Notes under the pieces: model-generated
Database searches by the model: none
Seen by the model: the letters and a program-made list of their open reading frames with translations, nothing else
What the model was told of the DNA's origin: nothing
Assembly (NCBI GenBank): GCA_905215625.1
Contig: CAJMQQ010000014.1
Span: forward strand, 1 to 51,028
Direction of reading: 5' to 3'
DNA from: an uncultured bacterium
Lineage (GTDB): Bacteria > Bacillota > Clostridia > Lachnospirales > Lachnospiraceae
DNA length: 51,028 bases
Shown here: piece by piece, positions 16,276-24,689 of the stretch
How positions within the stretch are numbered: position 1 is the stretch's first letter
Layout: each line of letters starts with the position of its first letter
Made by a program: the position numbers and the translations under genes

Positions 16276-17631
16276 TTATTTATTCCCAAAAGACATCCAT
16301 TTTCCCTTCCAGCAATACAACACATCCATCAGCATGGTTGTGGTCCAGGTAATGGGATAGCACAGCATAACTGCCTCATAACTTGGGAAAAATGGAACAA
16401 TTCCATTGATATAAATCATTCTCAGCACACACATATTGCCGATGCCAATCAGCATGGTTACCATAGTTTTTCCGGCGCCTCTGAACGTTCCCATCAGAAT
16501 CTGGTGGATCGACAGCACACCGTAAAACGGAATCAGCATGGATATGGTAATTTTTCCGTATCGCAGCACTTCCGGGTCACTGCTGAAAATCTGAAGCAGA
16601 TCTTCTGCTTTCCACAGCAAAAGCGGACTCAGCGCCAATGTATACACAGCGCTTATGACAATGCCCTGGACAATTCCCTGCTTCACTCTTTTTTCCTTTT
16701 CAGCGCCAATATTCTGGCCAGTGAAAGTCGTTGCCGCAATGCAGAAGCTCTGCAGAGGAAGCATGACAAATCCGTCTATTTTACTGTAAGCCCCATATCC
16801 CGCCATGGCAGCCGAACCGTATCCGTTAATATTGGCCTGGACAATCACGTTAGACAGGGAAATAATGGAATGCTGGATGCCGCTGGGAATTCCAATGGCC
16901 AAAATTCGTTTCATCATCCGCTTATCAATTGCTATCTTTTTTAATTCTACCCGATAACTGTCTTTTGTACGCACCAATGCAAAAAATGCCAGCACTGCAG
17001 ATACTGCCTGAGCAATGATTGTCGCATAGCCGACGCCGGCAATTCCCATAGAAAATACTACCACAAAAACCAGATCCAGCACAATATTGACTGCCGAAGA
17101 AATACACAAATAATACAAAGGACGCCTGGAATCTCCTACTGCACGCAGGATTCCGGCCGCCATGTTGTAAAGCAGGTTAAACAGAGAACCGGAAAAGTAA
17201 ATCTGCAAGTAAATGACAGAATTTTCTATCACATCTTCCGGCGTTCCCATCCAATTTAAAATATAAGGGGACAAAACCACACCCAGAATACTAAGAAGAA
17301 TTCCCCCAAGGATACTTAATGCAATGCAGGTATGAACTGCCCAGGAAAGCTTTTGTGCATTCTCTGCTCCGTAATACTGGGAAATAATGACACCGGCTCC
17401 AGTGGCGATTCCCATAAACATTCCAATAATCAGATTAATCAGAGGGGTGCTGGAACCTACCGCTGCCAACGCCTGGCTGCCGATAAAATTGCCTACCACA
17501 ATGGAGTCTACTGTATTATAAAGCTGCTGAAACAGATTCCCTACTAAAAGCGGAAACGAAAACAAAAGAAGCTGCTTCCAGATGACCCCTTCTGTCATAA
17601 GCATGGTACTGCTTTTTCCCTCGCCTTTCAT
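16276..17631 (-). CDS. MATE-family efflux transporter
   Basis: About 451 residues with twelve hydrophobic segments in two MatE repeats; it begins with the typical ILLFSFPLLVGNLFQQLYNTVDSI-like helix that marks the DinF/NorM-like group. It would export drugs or metabolites using a Na+ or H+ gradient. The start is uncertain: I chose the ATG preceded by GGGGGAAG. An ATG five codons earlier (17646) and a longer reading to 17679 are alternatives. It is the first gene of the MATE-nadE-methyltransferase operon and is divergent from the Rrf2 gene. Confidence 0.9.
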   Translation of the reverse strand: MKGEGKSSTMLMTEGVIWKQLLLFSFPLLVGNLFQQLYNTVDSIVVGNFIGSQALAAVGSSTPLINLIIGMFMGIATGAGVIISQYYGAENAQKLSWAVHTCIALSILGGILLSILGVVLSPYILNWMGTPEDVIENSVIYLQIYFSGSLFNLLYNMAAGILRAVGDSRRPLYYLCISSAVNIVLDLVFVVVFSMGIAGVGYATIIAQAVSAVLAFFALVRTKDSYRVELKKIAIDKRMMKRILAIGIPSGIQHSIISLSNVIVQANINGYGSAAMAGYGAYSKIDGFVMLPLQSFCIAATTFTGQNIGAEKEKRVKQGIVQGIVISAVYTLALSPLLLWKAEDLLQIFSSDPEVLRYGKITISMLIPFYGVLSIHQILMGTFRGAGKTMVTMLIGIGNMCVLRMIYINGIVPFFPSYEAVMLCYPITWTTTMLMDVLYCWKGKWMSFGNK

Positions 17632-17709
17632 CCCATCTTCCCCCATACCTAAGAGATTTCTTTTGTTATGATAACACAATTTTAAAAAAAAGGAAAGGCA
17701 GATACCCCC

Positions 17710-17765
17710 TTTACTTTCTCTGTCAAATCATGTACAATTTTCTTATCATAGTAAAATGATAAGAA
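17710..17765 (+). promoter_or_regulatory. Promoter of rrf2-tcdA with an inverted-repeat operator
   Basis: TTTACT (17710-17715) and TACAAT (17733-17738) are 17 bases apart. Directly behind, a perfect 10-bp inverted repeat TTCTTATCAT/ATGATAAGAA (17740-17749 and 17756-17765, spacer 6) covers the expected start site near 17745. The position and symmetry suggest an operator at which the Rrf2 protein represses its own operon (inference). Confidence 0.65.
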
Positions 17766-17788
17766 TAATCGGAAAGGAGTCTTTCCTT

Positions 17789-18220
17789 ATGAAAATTTCT
17801 ACAAAAGGGCGCTATGCCTTGAGAATGATGCTGGAATTTGCCATGTCTTCTGAAGAATGTACCAAATTAAACCAGGTAGCGGAACGCCAGCAGATTTCCG
17901 TAAAATACCTGGAACAGATTGCCATGACCCTGTCCCGTGCCGGCTTTATCAAAAGTATGCGGGGAGCCCAGGGCGGCTACCGCCTGGCCAGAGACCCCAA
18001 AGACTATACTGTAGGAGAAGTCCTCCGTGTCATGGAAGGAAGTCTCGCTCCAGTTCCCTGTCTGGATGACAGCCCCAACCAATGCGGTAGGGCCGGCGGA
18101 TGCGCGGTTCTTTCAGTATGGAAAGATTTGGCAGACGCCATCAACCAGGTGGTAGATCACGTTACCCTGGCTGATTTAGTCAATGAACAGACGGAAAAAC
18201 CAGAAGAAAATCTATTGTAA
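17789..18220 (+). CDS. Rrf2-family transcriptional regulator
   Basis: A 143-residue winged-helix regulator starting KISTKGRYALRMM, the family hallmark. The recognition helix is around SVKYLEQIAMTLSRAGFIKS, followed by the GAQGGYRLA wing. Three cysteines in CLDDSPNQC and GGC (Cx7Cx5C) match the Fe-S cluster-binding loop of IscR/NsrR-type members. It could therefore sense iron-sulfur status or redox, although CymR-like thiol regulators belong to the same family. AAAGGAG is 9 bases before the ATG. It is followed by tcdA after 15 bases. Confidence 0.92.
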   Translation: MKISTKGRYALRMMLEFAMSSEECTKLNQVAERQQISVKYLEQIAMTLSRAGFIKSMRGAQGGYRLARDPKDYTVGEVLRVMEGSLAPVPCLDDSPNQCGRAGGCAVLSVWKDLADAINQVVDHVTLADLVNEQTEKPEENLL

Positions 18221-18235
18221 GGATAAGGAGGCACC

Positions 18236-19045
18236 ATGAACCAGACTGACATGAAAAATGCGGCCAGCCAGCGGGAATTTTCCCGCACCAGAATGTTAAT
18301 TGGAGCAGACGGCCTGGACTCGCTGCAAAACTCCTGCGTCGCCGTATTTGGTATCGGCGGCGTAGGTTCTTATGTCACAGAAGCTCTTGCAAGAAGCGGA
18401 ACCGGCTGCCTGATTTTAATTGACAATGACACCGTAGACATTTCCAATATCAACCGTCAGCTCATTGCCTGCCAGAGTACCATCGGACAGCCCAAAACCC
18501 AGGTTATGAAAAAGCGGATCCTGGACATCAATCCCTATTGCAGGGTTATAACCTTTGAAGAATTTATCCTGCCGGACAATCTAGAATCATTTTTTGACAA
18601 CGTCTTCTCCCAGACTGGTTCTATTGATTATATCGTGGATGCCATCGATACGGTCAGCGCTAAACTGGCTCTTGCCGAATACGCCTGGAAGCAGAACATC
18701 CCCCTGATTGCTTCCATGGGCACCGGAAACAAGCTTCATCCTGAGCTGTTTGAGCTTGCCGATATTAACAAAACCTCGGTCTGCCCCTTATGCAAGGTCA
18801 TGCGGAAAGAATTAAAAAAGCGGGGAATCCCCCGCTTAGATGTACTGTATTCGAAAGAAGAGCCAATAAAGCCCTCTGCGGATGCGGATCCAGGCGAATC
18901 CCCTGATCCTTCCTCCAGCCGGAGAGCCATTCCGGGAAGTATCTCCTTTGTCCCCTCGGCCGCCGGACTGATCATCGCCGGAAAGGTAATCCGATCCCTT
19001 TGCGGTATAGAACGTAAGAATACGCGGCCAAAACCCCTGAAATAA
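18236..19045 (+). CDS. tcdA: tRNA threonylcarbamoyladenosine dehydratase
   Basis: E1-like (ThiF/HesA) enzyme of 269 residues that cyclises t6A37 of tRNA to ct6A in an ATP-dependent reaction. The Rossmann motif GIGGVGSYVTEALARSG is intact, the DNDTVDISNINRQ block contacts ATP, and CPLC is in the middle region. It is preceded by AAGGAGG and cotranscribed with the Rrf2 regulator. The partner CsdA/CsdE proteins are not in the window. Confidence 0.92.
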   Translation: MNQTDMKNAASQREFSRTRMLIGADGLDSLQNSCVAVFGIGGVGSYVTEALARSGTGCLILIDNDTVDISNINRQLIACQSTIGQPKTQVMKKRILDINPYCRVITFEEFILPDNLESFFDNVFSQTGSIDYIVDAIDTVSAKLALAEYAWKQNIPLIASMGTGNKLHPELFELADINKTSVCPLCKVMRKELKKRGIPRLDVLYSKEEPIKPSADADPGESPDPSSSRRAIPGSISFVPSAAGLIIAGKVIRSLCGIERKNTRPKPLK

Positions 19046-19056
19046 CCAGAAGAATC

Positions 19057-19196
19057 TAAAAAACAAGAGCTGCTTTTCCCCCACAGAAAGCAGCTCTTAC
19101 GTCACGATCAACAACCGTCACATTAAAATAGTTTCTCTTGTTTGGCATCCCCATACCAAAACTACGTTATGTATTTGACATCCCCATGTCTCTTAC
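19057..19196 (-). ncRNA. Candidate small RNA with three G-rich hairpin loops
   Basis: About 140 bases on the minus strand, bounded by a near-consensus promoter (19203-19231) and an intrinsic terminator: a perfect 12-bp stem AAGAGCTGCTTT/AAAGCAGCTCTT (19065-19076 with 19087-19098) followed by G and six T. Inside are two further hairpins with GGGG loops: GACAT-GGGG-ATGTC (19177-19190) and TTTGGTAT-GGGG-ATGCCAAA (19141-19160). The terminator loop also contains GGGGGA. The nonamer ACGTAAGAG occurs near both ends. No usual coding signal is present. It matches no family I know. Confidence 0.6.
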
Positions 19197-19202
19197 GTAA
19201 TA

Positions 19203-19231
19203 AATATACCATTATTTTCTCTGCAAGTCAA
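19203..19231 (-). promoter_or_regulatory. Promoter of the candidate small RNA
   Basis: TTGACT (19226-19231) and TATATT (19203-19208) are spaced by exactly 17 bases on the minus strand. Confidence 0.7.
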
Positions 19232-19487
19232 TCTTTCGTTGTTTGTTTTTTACAAAAACTAATTACTGTCCAGAAGTTTTTTATAGAATTTTATCAACGT
19301 TTGACGTTTTTTGTCTTATTGTGTAGTCATTTAAATCATTTTTTCTCTTATTTTATAAACTTTCGATAAAGTTCTAAAACTCCTTATAAACCTTTCGAAA
19401 CATTGGATTAAACTTCCCGGTCTGGAATTGACTTTCCTCTTTTTTCATTTATGATAGAACAAAATATAGAAAAAGAGAGTTGAGACT
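19232..19487 (+). promoter_or_regulatory. AT-rich intergenic stretch with a promoter for the GNAT remnant
   Basis: TTGACT (19428-19433) and TATGAT (19450-19455) with a 16-base spacer precede the acetyltransferase remnant on the plus strand. Between 19232 and 19427 the sequence is T-rich and I see no gene, repeat or convincing RNA structure. Confidence 0.5.
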
Positions 19488-19812
19488 ATGATAACATTCC
19501 GCAAAGCCGCCTGTTTCTGGGATTATATCAAAGCCGGAGGGTTAAATGCCATCGCTGCCGGAGGGATTAAAAATTCCTTTGGCTGGCTGAATATGTTTGA
19601 ACAGACCGGACGGGTATGCCATGAATTTAAAGAACCCCACTGGTATCCGAATTCTCTTGCCGTTTCTTTAAAAGCAAAAGGCCAGGGCATTCTATCAGAA
19701 AAATGGATTCGAAGAATTTTCCAGTGAAGAATTTGATATAAACGGTTATAAGTTAGGCAACTGGGGATACCGGATGAATATCGGAGACAACGGGGCCCTG
19801 ACTTCTTATTAG
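19488..19812 (+). pseudogene. GNAT N-acetyltransferase remnant with internal deletion
   Basis: The first frame (from 19488) ends in NSLAVSLKAKGQG, the beginning of GNAT motif A. At about 19686-19689 the similarity jumps to a second frame that continues AFYQKNGFEEFSSEEFDI to NWGYRM and a stop at 19812. AFYQKNGF is the classical GNAT motif B region. The core of the acetyl-CoA pocket between these motifs is missing, so the gene has suffered a deletion that also shifts the frame. The first 65 residues and the promoter remain intact. A functional 79-residue product is unlikely. Confidence 0.75.
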
Positions 19813-19903
19813 TCCATTCCTATCATTTTTCCTATTTCCGTATACTCTTTTATGTTTGGGGCATACTTGTCTTAGCGACATTATGGAAGGGGAACAGGAC
19901 TTT

Positions 19904-21328
19904 ATGGAATTTTCTAAAAACTTATCGGATAATATGGAGTTTCTAAAAGAAGCTCTGCACACAGACGAAAATTTTGACGTCATTTACCGGGTCGTAACCA
20001 TTGGCGGCCGGAAAGCCTGCCTATATTGTATTGACGGCCTTACAAAAGACGACGTACTTTTAAAAGTTCTCCAGGTCTTTTCTTCGATTAAACCGGAAGA
20101 TATGCCGGAAGATGCCCACAGCTTCTCCAAACAGTACGTGCCTTATGGGGAAATCGGCCTTCTCCGTTATTCTGACACCATGATTGTCCAGCTCCTCTCC
20201 GGCATTTCCTGTCTGTTTATTGAAGGCTACGACGCCTGCATTACCATCGACTGCCGCACCTATCCGGCAAGAAGCGTCTCTGAGCCAGATAAAGATAAAG
20301 TGCTTAGAGGTTCCAGGGACGGTTTTGTAGAAACTCTGATCTTTAATACCGCCTTAATCCGCCGCCGGATCCGGGATCCAAAACTGACCATGGAAATCCT
20401 GAATACCGGAGAAAGCTCCCACACAGACATTGCTATCTGCTATATGAAAAACAGGGTGGACACCCAGCTTTTGAATCTCATCAAAAAGCGTATCGAACGG
20501 CTTCATGTAGACGCCCTGACTATGAACCAGGAAAGCCTTGCAGAGTGTATTTATCCACATAAATGGTACAATCCGTTCCCAAAATTCAAATTTTCCGAGC
20601 GTCCGGACACTGCCGCTGCTTCTATCCTGGAAGGAAACATTGTGATTCTGGTAGATACCTCTCCCTCTGCAATGATTCTGCCTTCTTCGGTCTTTGACAT
20701 TATCGAGGAAGCAGACGACTATTATTTTCCTCCCCTTACCGGAACATACCTAAGACTGTCCAGGATGATCATTACCCTGCTTTCCTTATTTCTGACTCCT
20801 TTATGGCTTCTGCTGATGCAGAATCCGGAAATTATCCCGGATTGGCTGGAATTTATCCAATTATCCGACGAATTGTTTGTACCGTTAATCTTCCAGCTTT
20901 TAATTCTGGAATTTGCTATTGACGGTCTCCGTCTGGCAGCAGTCAACACCCCCAGTATGCTGACCACACCTCTCAGTATTATCGCTGGTATCGTTATGGG
21001 CGAATACGCAGTAAAATCTGGCTGGTTCAACAGCGAAACCATGCTGTATATGGCCTTTGTGACGATTGCCAACTATTCCCAGTCCAGCTTTGAACTGGGT
21101 TACGCAGTAAAATTCATGCGGATTTTCATTCTCATTCTGACCGCCCTCTTTAATTACTGGGGCTTTGCAGCCGGCACTGTATTCTCGGTCTGCGCCATTA
21201 TATTTAACCGGACCATTGCAGGAAAAAGCTATATCTATCCGCTGATTCCCTTTAGCTGGTCTGAATTAAAAAAGCGGTTTTTCCGCAGCCGGCTTCCCCA
21301 CACAGAAAAGGAAACTGCCGCGAAATAA
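19904..21328 (+). CDS. GerA-family spore germination protein (SpoVAF-like)
   Basis: A 474-residue protein with the GerA N-terminal soluble domain and a C-terminal block of about five membrane helices. Hallmarks are RTYPARSVSEPDKDKVLRGS followed by RDGFVETL, RRRIRDP, and PPLTGTYLRLSRM before the helices. There are no GerB or GerC genes beside it, so it is an orphan subunit. SpoVAF-type proteins have this length and act with the SpoVA dipicolinate channel or as germination modulators, but no spoVA gene is visible here. I chose the ATG behind GGAACAGGA; an upstream ATG (19883) and TTG (19856) are alternatives. Confidence 0.88.
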   Translation: MEFSKNLSDNMEFLKEALHTDENFDVIYRVVTIGGRKACLYCIDGLTKDDVLLKVLQVFSSIKPEDMPEDAHSFSKQYVPYGEIGLLRYSDTMIVQLLSGISCLFIEGYDACITIDCRTYPARSVSEPDKDKVLRGSRDGFVETLIFNTALIRRRIRDPKLTMEILNTGESSHTDIAICYMKNRVDTQLLNLIKKRIERLHVDALTMNQESLAECIYPHKWYNPFPKFKFSERPDTAAASILEGNIVILVDTSPSAMILPSSVFDIIEEADDYYFPPLTGTYLRLSRMIITLLSLFLTPLWLLLMQNPEIIPDWLEFIQLSDELFVPLIFQLLILEFAIDGLRLAAVNTPSMLTTPLSIIAGIVMGEYAVKSGWFNSETMLYMAFVTIANYSQSSFELGYAVKFMRIFILILTALFNYWGFAAGTVFSVCAIIFNRTIAGKSYIYPLIPFSWSELKKRFFRSRLPHTEKETAAK

Positions 21329-21352
21329 CCGCAAACCTGTTTTCTTTATGTT

Positions 21353-21374
21353 AGCATCAATGTACACTGATGCT
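21353..21374. terminator. Hairpin between convergent genes
   Basis: AGCATCA (21353-21359) and TGATGCT (21368-21374) form a 7-bp stem between the 3' ends of the GerA-type gene and glpP. There is no good T-run, so it is at best a weak bidirectional terminator. Confidence 0.35.
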
Positions 21375-21933
21375 ATGCAAACCACAGCTCTTCTTTGGTG
21401 GTAGAAACTGCGTCTGCCCCTGCAGAAAATGCTGCCATAATATCTTTTTTATCGGAAATCAGTCCTCCTGCAATAACGGGAATATCCGTGTGTTCCCGGA
21501 TTTTTTTTAAGACATTAGGCATAATGCCTGGCATAATTTCCACCAGATCCGGACGAAAGGTGTCAATCTGCTTTCTGGCAGTCTCTAACGCCATAGAATC
21601 AATGATAAAGGTTCTCTGGATTCCAATCAGCCCCAGTTCCACAGCCCTTTTTACCAGAAGGGGCTTGGTACTGATAATGCCGTCCGCCTCTGTATTTTGT
21701 TTAATAAAATCCACTGCCACTTCTTTGGCATTTAATCCTGCAATTAAATCCACATGGACAATGGCGGTTTTCCCATGTTCTTTTACCTGTTTTACCTTCT
21801 GGCTAATGTTGCAGATGCTTCCGCACAGAATGAATACGATCTGGCATTCCGATTCAAAACATTTTTTAAAACTTTTCTCATCTTTTACTGCTGCGATAAC
21901 CGGAGATGCCTCCAATAAATCTATTGCCTTCAT
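21373..21933 (-). CDS. glpP: Glycerol-3-phosphate-responsive antiterminator GlpP
   Basis: A 186-residue protein of the GlpP family. In Bacillus subtilis GlpP binds glp leader mRNAs in the presence of glycerol-3-phosphate and prevents termination. The TIM-barrel-like family motifs are visible: SPVIAAVKD at the start, HVDLIAGL, ADGIISTK, PDLVEIMPG and VIAGGLI. AGGAGG is 7 bases before the chosen ATG; the open frame extends to 22173 but with no coding character. It is the last gene of the importer operon, so it would regulate its own transcript and the other two glp operons in this window, all of which carry attenuator leaders. Confidence 0.92.
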   Translation of the reverse strand: MKAIDLLEASPVIAAVKDEKSFKKCFESECQIVFILCGSICNISQKVKQVKEHGKTAIVHVDLIAGLNAKEVAVDFIKQNTEADGIISTKPLLVKRAVELGLIGIQRTFIIDSMALETARKQIDTFRPDLVEIMPGIMPNVLKKIREHTDIPVIAGGLISDKKDIMAAFSAGADAVSTTKEELWFA

Positions 21934-21996
21934 ATTCTGTCCTCCTACCGTTGTCTTTCCTAATTCTACCCCAAATTCCCCAAAAAAGAAAGCCTC

Positions 21997-22050
21997 AAAA
22001 CAGGAAAAGGCGCAGATTTTGTACCTGCACCTTGGTTCATTTCCTGTTTT
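21997..22050 (-). terminator. Hairpin between the phosphodiesterase gene and glpP
   Basis: AAAACAGG pairs with CCTGTTTT, and AAGGTGCAG with CTGCGCCTT (one G-U) inside it; on the minus strand a CTTTCTTTTTT tract follows after a few bases. It probably terminates part of the transcripts ahead of glpP, lowering regulator expression relative to the transporter. Confidence 0.55.
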
Positions 22051-22057
22051 TCTACGC

Positions 22058-22786
22058 TTACTTCTGGCTGTCCAGCCAGCTCTTACATACCGTCGGATAG
22101 TTGGTAAAAATGCCGTCGCAGCCCCACTCATACAGCCGTTCCAGTGCTCCCATGTCATTAATGGTCCATACATTTACGTCAATGCCATGTTCTTTGCATC
22201 CCTTTACCGTTTCCTCAGTAAGTCCCTTTACACCTGGATGGTATGCCTCAAATCCGCATTTTTCGCAGTAATATCCGGCATTTCCAATCCCTTCGTGAAG
22301 CAGCAGAGCACCGCAGTAACGGGTTGGATCCAGTTTCTTTATCTGTACCAGAGACATATGGTTGAAAGAAGAATACAGAACCCGATCCACCAGGTCGTAT
22401 TTCCGAACCAGTTCCATGGTCTTTTCTTCCAACTCCGGGTAGTAATAAATGCTGCTCTTTAACTCTACATTGGTAACCAAATTGGTCTGTTTTACCCACT
22501 GGCAGTATTCCTCAAAGGTAGGAATCGGCTGAAAGCCGTATTTTTCATGGAATGCCTTGCCTGCATTGAATTTCAGTAATTCTTCGTAGGTATAATCTTT
22601 TACCAGCCCAGTTCCATCAGTTGTACGGTCAATGGCTTCATCATGGATTACTACCAGAACACCGTCCTTTGTAGTCTGGACATCCAGTTCAATCCCATCG
22701 CATCCGGTTTCTGCTGCTTTTTTGAAAGAAAGCATGGTATTCTCCGGATATTTTCCACTGTAACCTCTATGAGCATATACTTTCAT
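22058..22786 (-). CDS. ugpQ: Cytoplasmic glycerophosphodiester phosphodiesterase
   Basis: Hydrolyses glycerophosphodiesters such as glycerophosphocholine or -ethanolamine to glycerol-3-phosphate and the alcohol. The GDPD catalytic elements are AHRGYSGKYPENT, GIELDVQTTKDG and VIHDEAIDRTTDGTG. The 242 residues have no signal peptide, so it acts inside the cell like E. coli UgpQ, on imported diesters. It lies directly behind the importer permease genes. Confidence 0.92.
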   Translation of the reverse strand: MKVYAHRGYSGKYPENTMLSFKKAAETGCDGIELDVQTTKDGVLVVIHDEAIDRTTDGTGLVKDYTYEELLKFNAGKAFHEKYGFQPIPTFEEYCQWVKQTNLVTNVELKSSIYYYPELEEKTMELVRKYDLVDRVLYSSFNHMSLVQIKKLDPTRYCGALLLHEGIGNAGYYCEKCGFEAYHPGVKGLTEETVKGCKEHGIDVNVWTINDMGALERLYEWGCDGIFTNYPTVCKSWLDSQK

Positions 22787-22832
22787 GAAAGAGCCTCTTT
22801 TCTGATATGTTTTTATATAATACGGTCTGCTT

Positions 22833-23708
22833 CTACTTCATTGCTGCCTTAGAATAACCAGTCAGCATGTACTTCTGGAAAATGAAGAACAAAATAATAA
22901 CCGGTACAACTGCAAGTACGGCTCCCGCCATAACCTCGTGGTTGTTCATGGTCTCCTGGCCTGCAAAGGTATTTTGAAGCTGGGCCAGACCAATGGTCAA
23001 TACTCTTCTCGGTTCGCCTCTTGCGATAATCTTAGGCCAGAAATAGGAGTTCCAGCCATCGGTAAAGGTAACCAGAATAACGGTAAACAGTGCAGATTTA
23101 CACATTGGAGCCAGAATTTTGGTAATAATTCCAACACGTCCCAGACCATCAATTCTTGCCGCTTCTACATAGCTGTCGTCGATTGCCATAAAGTTCTGTC
23201 TCAGCATGAAGATAAAGTATGGAGATACGGCTACCGGAAGGATCAGACCCAGGAAGGTATCAGAAAATCCTCTGTTTGCCATAACAATATAAATCGGAAT
23301 AAAGGTAACCTGGATCGGGATCATCAGAGCGCCCAGTACAACCAGGAAGAAAATATTCTGTCCTTTAAATTTACCCTTGGAAAATCCGTATGCTGCAAAT
23401 ACACCTGTGGTAACCTGACAAATCAGAATACCGGCAGTCATTACAATGGTGTTGTAGTAATACTTGGCAAAGTTGCCGCGTTTTAATACGTTGATGTAGT
23501 TCTCAAAATGAAATTCCTTTGGCCATAAGGTAGGTACTGCAAGAAGAATCTCTTCCTGGGATTTTACCGAAGATACCAGCATCCAGTAAATCGGAAATAC
23601 TACCACAATCATAACGATTACTGCCAGCACCCACTGAACTGCTGATATGATTTTTCTTTTTCTCTTTGCCGCCTCATTGCGATCATTTAAACTTTTTGAT
23701 TTTCCCAT
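22833..23708 (-). CDS. ugpE: Carbohydrate/glycerol-phosphate ABC importer permease (UgpE-like)
   Basis: A 291-residue permease with six membrane helices of the MalG/UgpE group. The EAA loop that docks the ATPase is EAARIDGLGRVGIITKILAP. AAGGAGG overlaps the end of the preceding permease gene. The assignment to glycerol-3-phosphate or glycerophosphodiesters rests on the neighbouring phosphodiesterase, GlpP and glp-type leader, not on the permease itself. No ATPase gene is in the operon. Confidence 0.82.
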   Translation of the reverse strand: MGKSKSLNDRNEAAKRKRKIISAVQWVLAVIVMIVVVFPIYWMLVSSVKSQEEILLAVPTLWPKEFHFENYINVLKRGNFAKYYYNTIVMTAGILICQVTTGVFAAYGFSKGKFKGQNIFFLVVLGALMIPIQVTFIPIYIVMANRGFSDTFLGLILPVAVSPYFIFMLRQNFMAIDDSYVEAARIDGLGRVGIITKILAPMCKSALFTVILVTFTDGWNSYFWPKIIARGEPRRVLTIGLAQLQNTFAGQETMNNHEVMAGAVLAVVPVIILFFIFQKYMLTGYSKAAMK

Positions 23709-23719
23709 GACGGCCCTCC

Positions 23720-24610
23720 TTATGAATCGTAAGTTACTTTCTTGTTAGAAATCTTCATCGTTGCCGCTGTAATGACTAACAGAAGCAGGAAGAAGAATAC
23801 TGCTACGGTAGATGCTCTGTCCATACGGAAGTCTTCCATCGCGTAACGGTAGATGTTGTAAACAAATACTTCTGTGGAACGGTACGGTCCGCCCTGTGTC
23901 AAAATATCTACAGACTGGAATACCTTCATAGAAGATAAGAATGTCGTTACAAACAAAAACAGCGTAGTCGGAGACAGCATCGGAATGGTAATCTTGAAAA
24001 ACTTCTGTACGCTGTTAGCGCCATCCAGAGCCGCTGCTTCGTAGTAGTCCGTAGAAATACCCATCATGGCAGACAGATATACCATCATGCCGTAACCGAT
24101 ACATCTCCAGCCTGTTACCATTAATACGGAAATCAAAGCCGTATCGCGGTCGCCCAGCCAGTCTACCGGAGCAATTCCAAGCAGGGACAGGAAGTAATTT
24201 AAAATACCGGTATCGGTATTTAAGATCCACAGGAATACAACTGCAGCAGAAGACATTGCCACGTATTTCGGCATAAAGACAATGGCACGCATTGCCGCAA
24301 AGGTTTTGGTCATGCGGTTAAAGATTAATGCAAAAATCATACCGCCAATCAGGGTAATACTCAGTTCTCCAATTGAATATAAAATTGTTACTTTTAAAGA
24401 GTTCCATAAATACTTGGTTCCTGATCCGTTAAACAGCCACTTCCAGTTTTTGAAACCTACATAATTCCATGTATCATTTAACAGGTTCCAGTCTGTAAAA
24501 CTGATTTTTACCAGTTCGACAATAGGATAATAGGTAAAAACCGCAATCAGTATCAGAGCCGGAACTACACATAAGAAATCCTTAATTGCTGATTTTTTTC
24601 TAGGATTCAT
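23720..24610 (-). CDS. ugpA: Carbohydrate/glycerol-phosphate ABC importer permease (UgpA-like)
   Basis: A 296-residue permease of the MalF/UgpA group with six helices. The EAA loop reads EAAALDGANSVQKFFKITIP. It forms a heterodimer with the downstream permease. A 9-bp GC-rich hairpin in the gap to the binding-protein gene probably keeps its expression below that of the binding protein. Confidence 0.82.
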   Translation of the reverse strand: MNPRKKSAIKDFLCVVPALILIAVFTYYPIVELVKISFTDWNLLNDTWNYVGFKNWKWLFNGSGTKYLWNSLKVTILYSIGELSITLIGGMIFALIFNRMTKTFAAMRAIVFMPKYVAMSSAAVVFLWILNTDTGILNYFLSLLGIAPVDWLGDRDTALISVLMVTGWRCIGYGMMVYLSAMMGISTDYYEAAALDGANSVQKFFKITIPMLSPTTLFLFVTTFLSSMKVFQSVDILTQGGPYRSTEVFVYNIYRYAMEDFRMDRASTVAVFFFLLLLVITAATMKISNKKVTYDS

Positions 24611-24641
24611 TGATTTTCCTTTCTTTCTTGTCTTCTGACTT

Positions 24642-24677
24642 CCGGCGCCGTTCCTTTCTGCAGGAAATCGGCGCCGG
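24642..24677 (-). repeat. Intercistronic hairpin between the binding-protein and permease genes
   Basis: CCGGCGCCG and CGGCGCCGG are perfect 9-base arms, with an inner TTCCT/AGGAA stem. No T-run follows, so it is more likely an mRNA-stabilising or partial-processivity element than a terminator. Confidence 0.65.
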
Positions 24678-24689
24678 TCAAAAAGTTAC

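Noticed and set aside
19057..19153. A 32-codon reading frame inside the candidate small RNA, starting in the second GGGGATG loop
   Set aside because: It has no Shine-Dalgarno and runs through the terminator hairpin, and the first loop gives only a six-codon frame. A non-coding RNA fits better, though a short peptide cannot be ruled out.
21395..22462. A 355-codon open frame on the plus strand
   Set aside because: It lies antisense to glpP and the phosphodiesterase gene, both strong family matches, and its product shows no recognisable domain. It is a shadow of their codon usage.
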